Positions 6,068 through 6,565 of a stretch of 6,565 nt of DNA are shown here, piece by piece. Origin of the DNA: an uncultured Clostridium sp. (GTDB taxonomy: Bacteria; Bacillota; Clostridia; Lachnospirales; Lachnospiraceae). Position 1 is the stretch's first letter; every line of letters begins with the position of its first letter. The stretch lies in contig CABQJA010000130.1 in NCBI GenBank assembly GCA_902464345.1, positions 1 to 6,565 on the forward strand. Direction: 5' to 3'. Under the pieces are notes generated by a model. It was not told the origin of the DNA. It saw only the letters and a list, made by a program, of their open reading frames with translations, and ran no database searches. A program made the position numbers and the translations under genes.

Positions 6068-6565
6068 GATTTGTGATTGTGACCGGTATGTCCGGTGCGG
6101 GCAAAAGTACAGCGTTAAAGACATTGGAGGATTTCGGATATTTCTGCGTGGATAATCTTCCGGTAAAGCTGATCCCGAAATTTGCGGAAATTGCATATGA
6201 TTCCGATACGGAAGTAAACAGCGTGGCGATCGGAATTGATATCCGGAGCGGTGAGGGACTGACCCTGCTGCTTGGATATCTGGAGGGACTGCAGTCACAG
6301 GGTTATCCGTTTGAGATTCTGTTTCTGGATGCTACGGATGAGGTTCTGGTCAAGCGTTATAAGGAGACCAGGCGGATGCATCCGCTGGCAAGGGACGGCA
6401 GGATCGAGGCAGGCATTCAGGAGGAACGGAGGAAGATCCAGTTCCTGCGGGACAAGGCCAGCTATATTATTGATACCTCGAATCTGTTGACCAGAGAGTG
6501 CCGGATGGAGCTGGAGAAAATATTCGTAGAGGATTGTACGTATAATAATTTTATTATCACATTTG
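6064..6565 (+). CDS. rapZ: RapZ (YvcJ) nucleotide-binding protein, N-terminal part, cut by window end
   Basis: The reading frame runs without a stop from ATG 6064 to the right edge, 167 codons of a protein that is normally close to 290. It begins MRFVIVTGMSGAGKSTALKT, with a Walker A P-loop GMSGAGKS at 8-15, followed by the family hallmark FGYFCVDNLP at 24-33, the LFLDATDEVLVKRYKETRR region at about 86-104 with the HPL that follows, and RDKASYIIDTSNL near 130-141. In E. coli RapZ is an RNA-binding adapter that feeds the GlmZ sRNA to RNase E and so sets glucosamine-6-phosphate synthase levels; the B. subtilis homologue YvcJ hydrolyses nucleotides and affects competence. The C-terminal domain that binds RNA and GlcN6P in E. 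coli is outside the window. The start overlaps the murB stop (ATGA), with GGTGAT (6053-6058) as a ribosome binding site 5 bases upstream. In related genomes whiA commonly follows. Confidence 0.95.
   Translation, partial: MRFVIVTGMSGAGKSTALKTLEDFGYFCVDNLPVKLIPKFAEIAYDSDTEVNSVAIGIDIRSGEGLTLLLGYLEGLQSQGYPFEILFLDATDEVLVKRYKETRRMHPLARDGRIEAGIQEERRKIQFLRDKASYIIDTSNLLTRECRMELEKIFVEDCTYNNFIITF

Noticed and set aside
5417..6298. A 293-codon open frame on the minus strand across murB and rapZ
   Set aside because: It lies opposite two clearly conserved genes, its translation is rich in His, Arg, Ser and Leu with no recognisable motif, and it spans the murB-rapZ junction. It is a by-product of codon bias on the coding strand.
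1..6565. Mobile element, CRISPR array, tRNA/rRNA, toxin-antitoxin or defence genes
   Set aside because: I saw no transposase or integrase motifs, no spaced repeats and no RNA gene signatures; apart from short gaps the window is filled by housekeeping genes.

Overview
The window looks like chromosomal DNA from a low-to-mid GC Firmicute (Bacillota), most likely a Lachnospiraceae-type clostridium. This rests on Gram-positive style ribosome binding sites (AAAGGAG, AAAGGAGG), sigma-A-like promoters, an HPr kinase/phosphorylase of the Gram-positive type, a short (type II-like) MurB, and the gene order uvrC-hprK-glcK-murB-rapZ, which I know as a common clostridial arrangement. The family assignment is an inference from protein style and gene order; no rRNA or other marker is present.

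Layout. Bases 1-33 may be the last codons of a plus-strand gene that begins before the window. A strong stem-loop at 32-79 with T-tracts on both sides separates it from a convergent DegV/FakB-family fatty-acid-binding protein gene on the minus strand (112-984). Between 985 and 1172 lies a divergent control region: a probable minus-strand promoter for degV, a probable plus-strand promoter for the uvrC operon, and a small GC-rich hairpin that would lie at the very start of the uvrC transcript. From 1173 to the right edge everything is on the plus strand and closely spaced: uvrC (excision nuclease subunit C), hprK (HPr kinase/phosphorylase), glcK (ROK-family glucokinase), murB (UDP-N-acetylenolpyruvoylglucosamine reductase) and the first 167 codons of rapZ (P-loop nucleotide-binding protein, cut by the window end). 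Gaps are 60, 24 and 95 bases, followed by a 4-base ATGA overlap. I see no terminator between uvrC and rapZ.

How the genes fit together. HprK senses glycolytic state and phosphorylates HPr. GlcK makes glucose-6-phosphate, which feeds glycolysis and, through fructose-6-phosphate and glucosamine-6-phosphate, the UDP-GlcNAc pool. MurB acts on the UDP-GlcNAc branch leading to UDP-MurNAc. RapZ homologues control glucosamine-6-phosphate synthase in enterobacteria. The group is therefore readable as a carbon-status to cell-wall-precursor module, with uvrC as a DNA-repair passenger at its head.

All complete genes look intact with their key residues. I found no mobile element, CRISPR array, tRNA, rRNA or prophage signal, and no convincing unknown system. 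The points most worth checking are translation starts (upstream alternatives look wrong for degV, uvrC and glcK), the leader hairpin, the unusual motif variants in the DegV protein, and the distinct glycine codon use of glcK.
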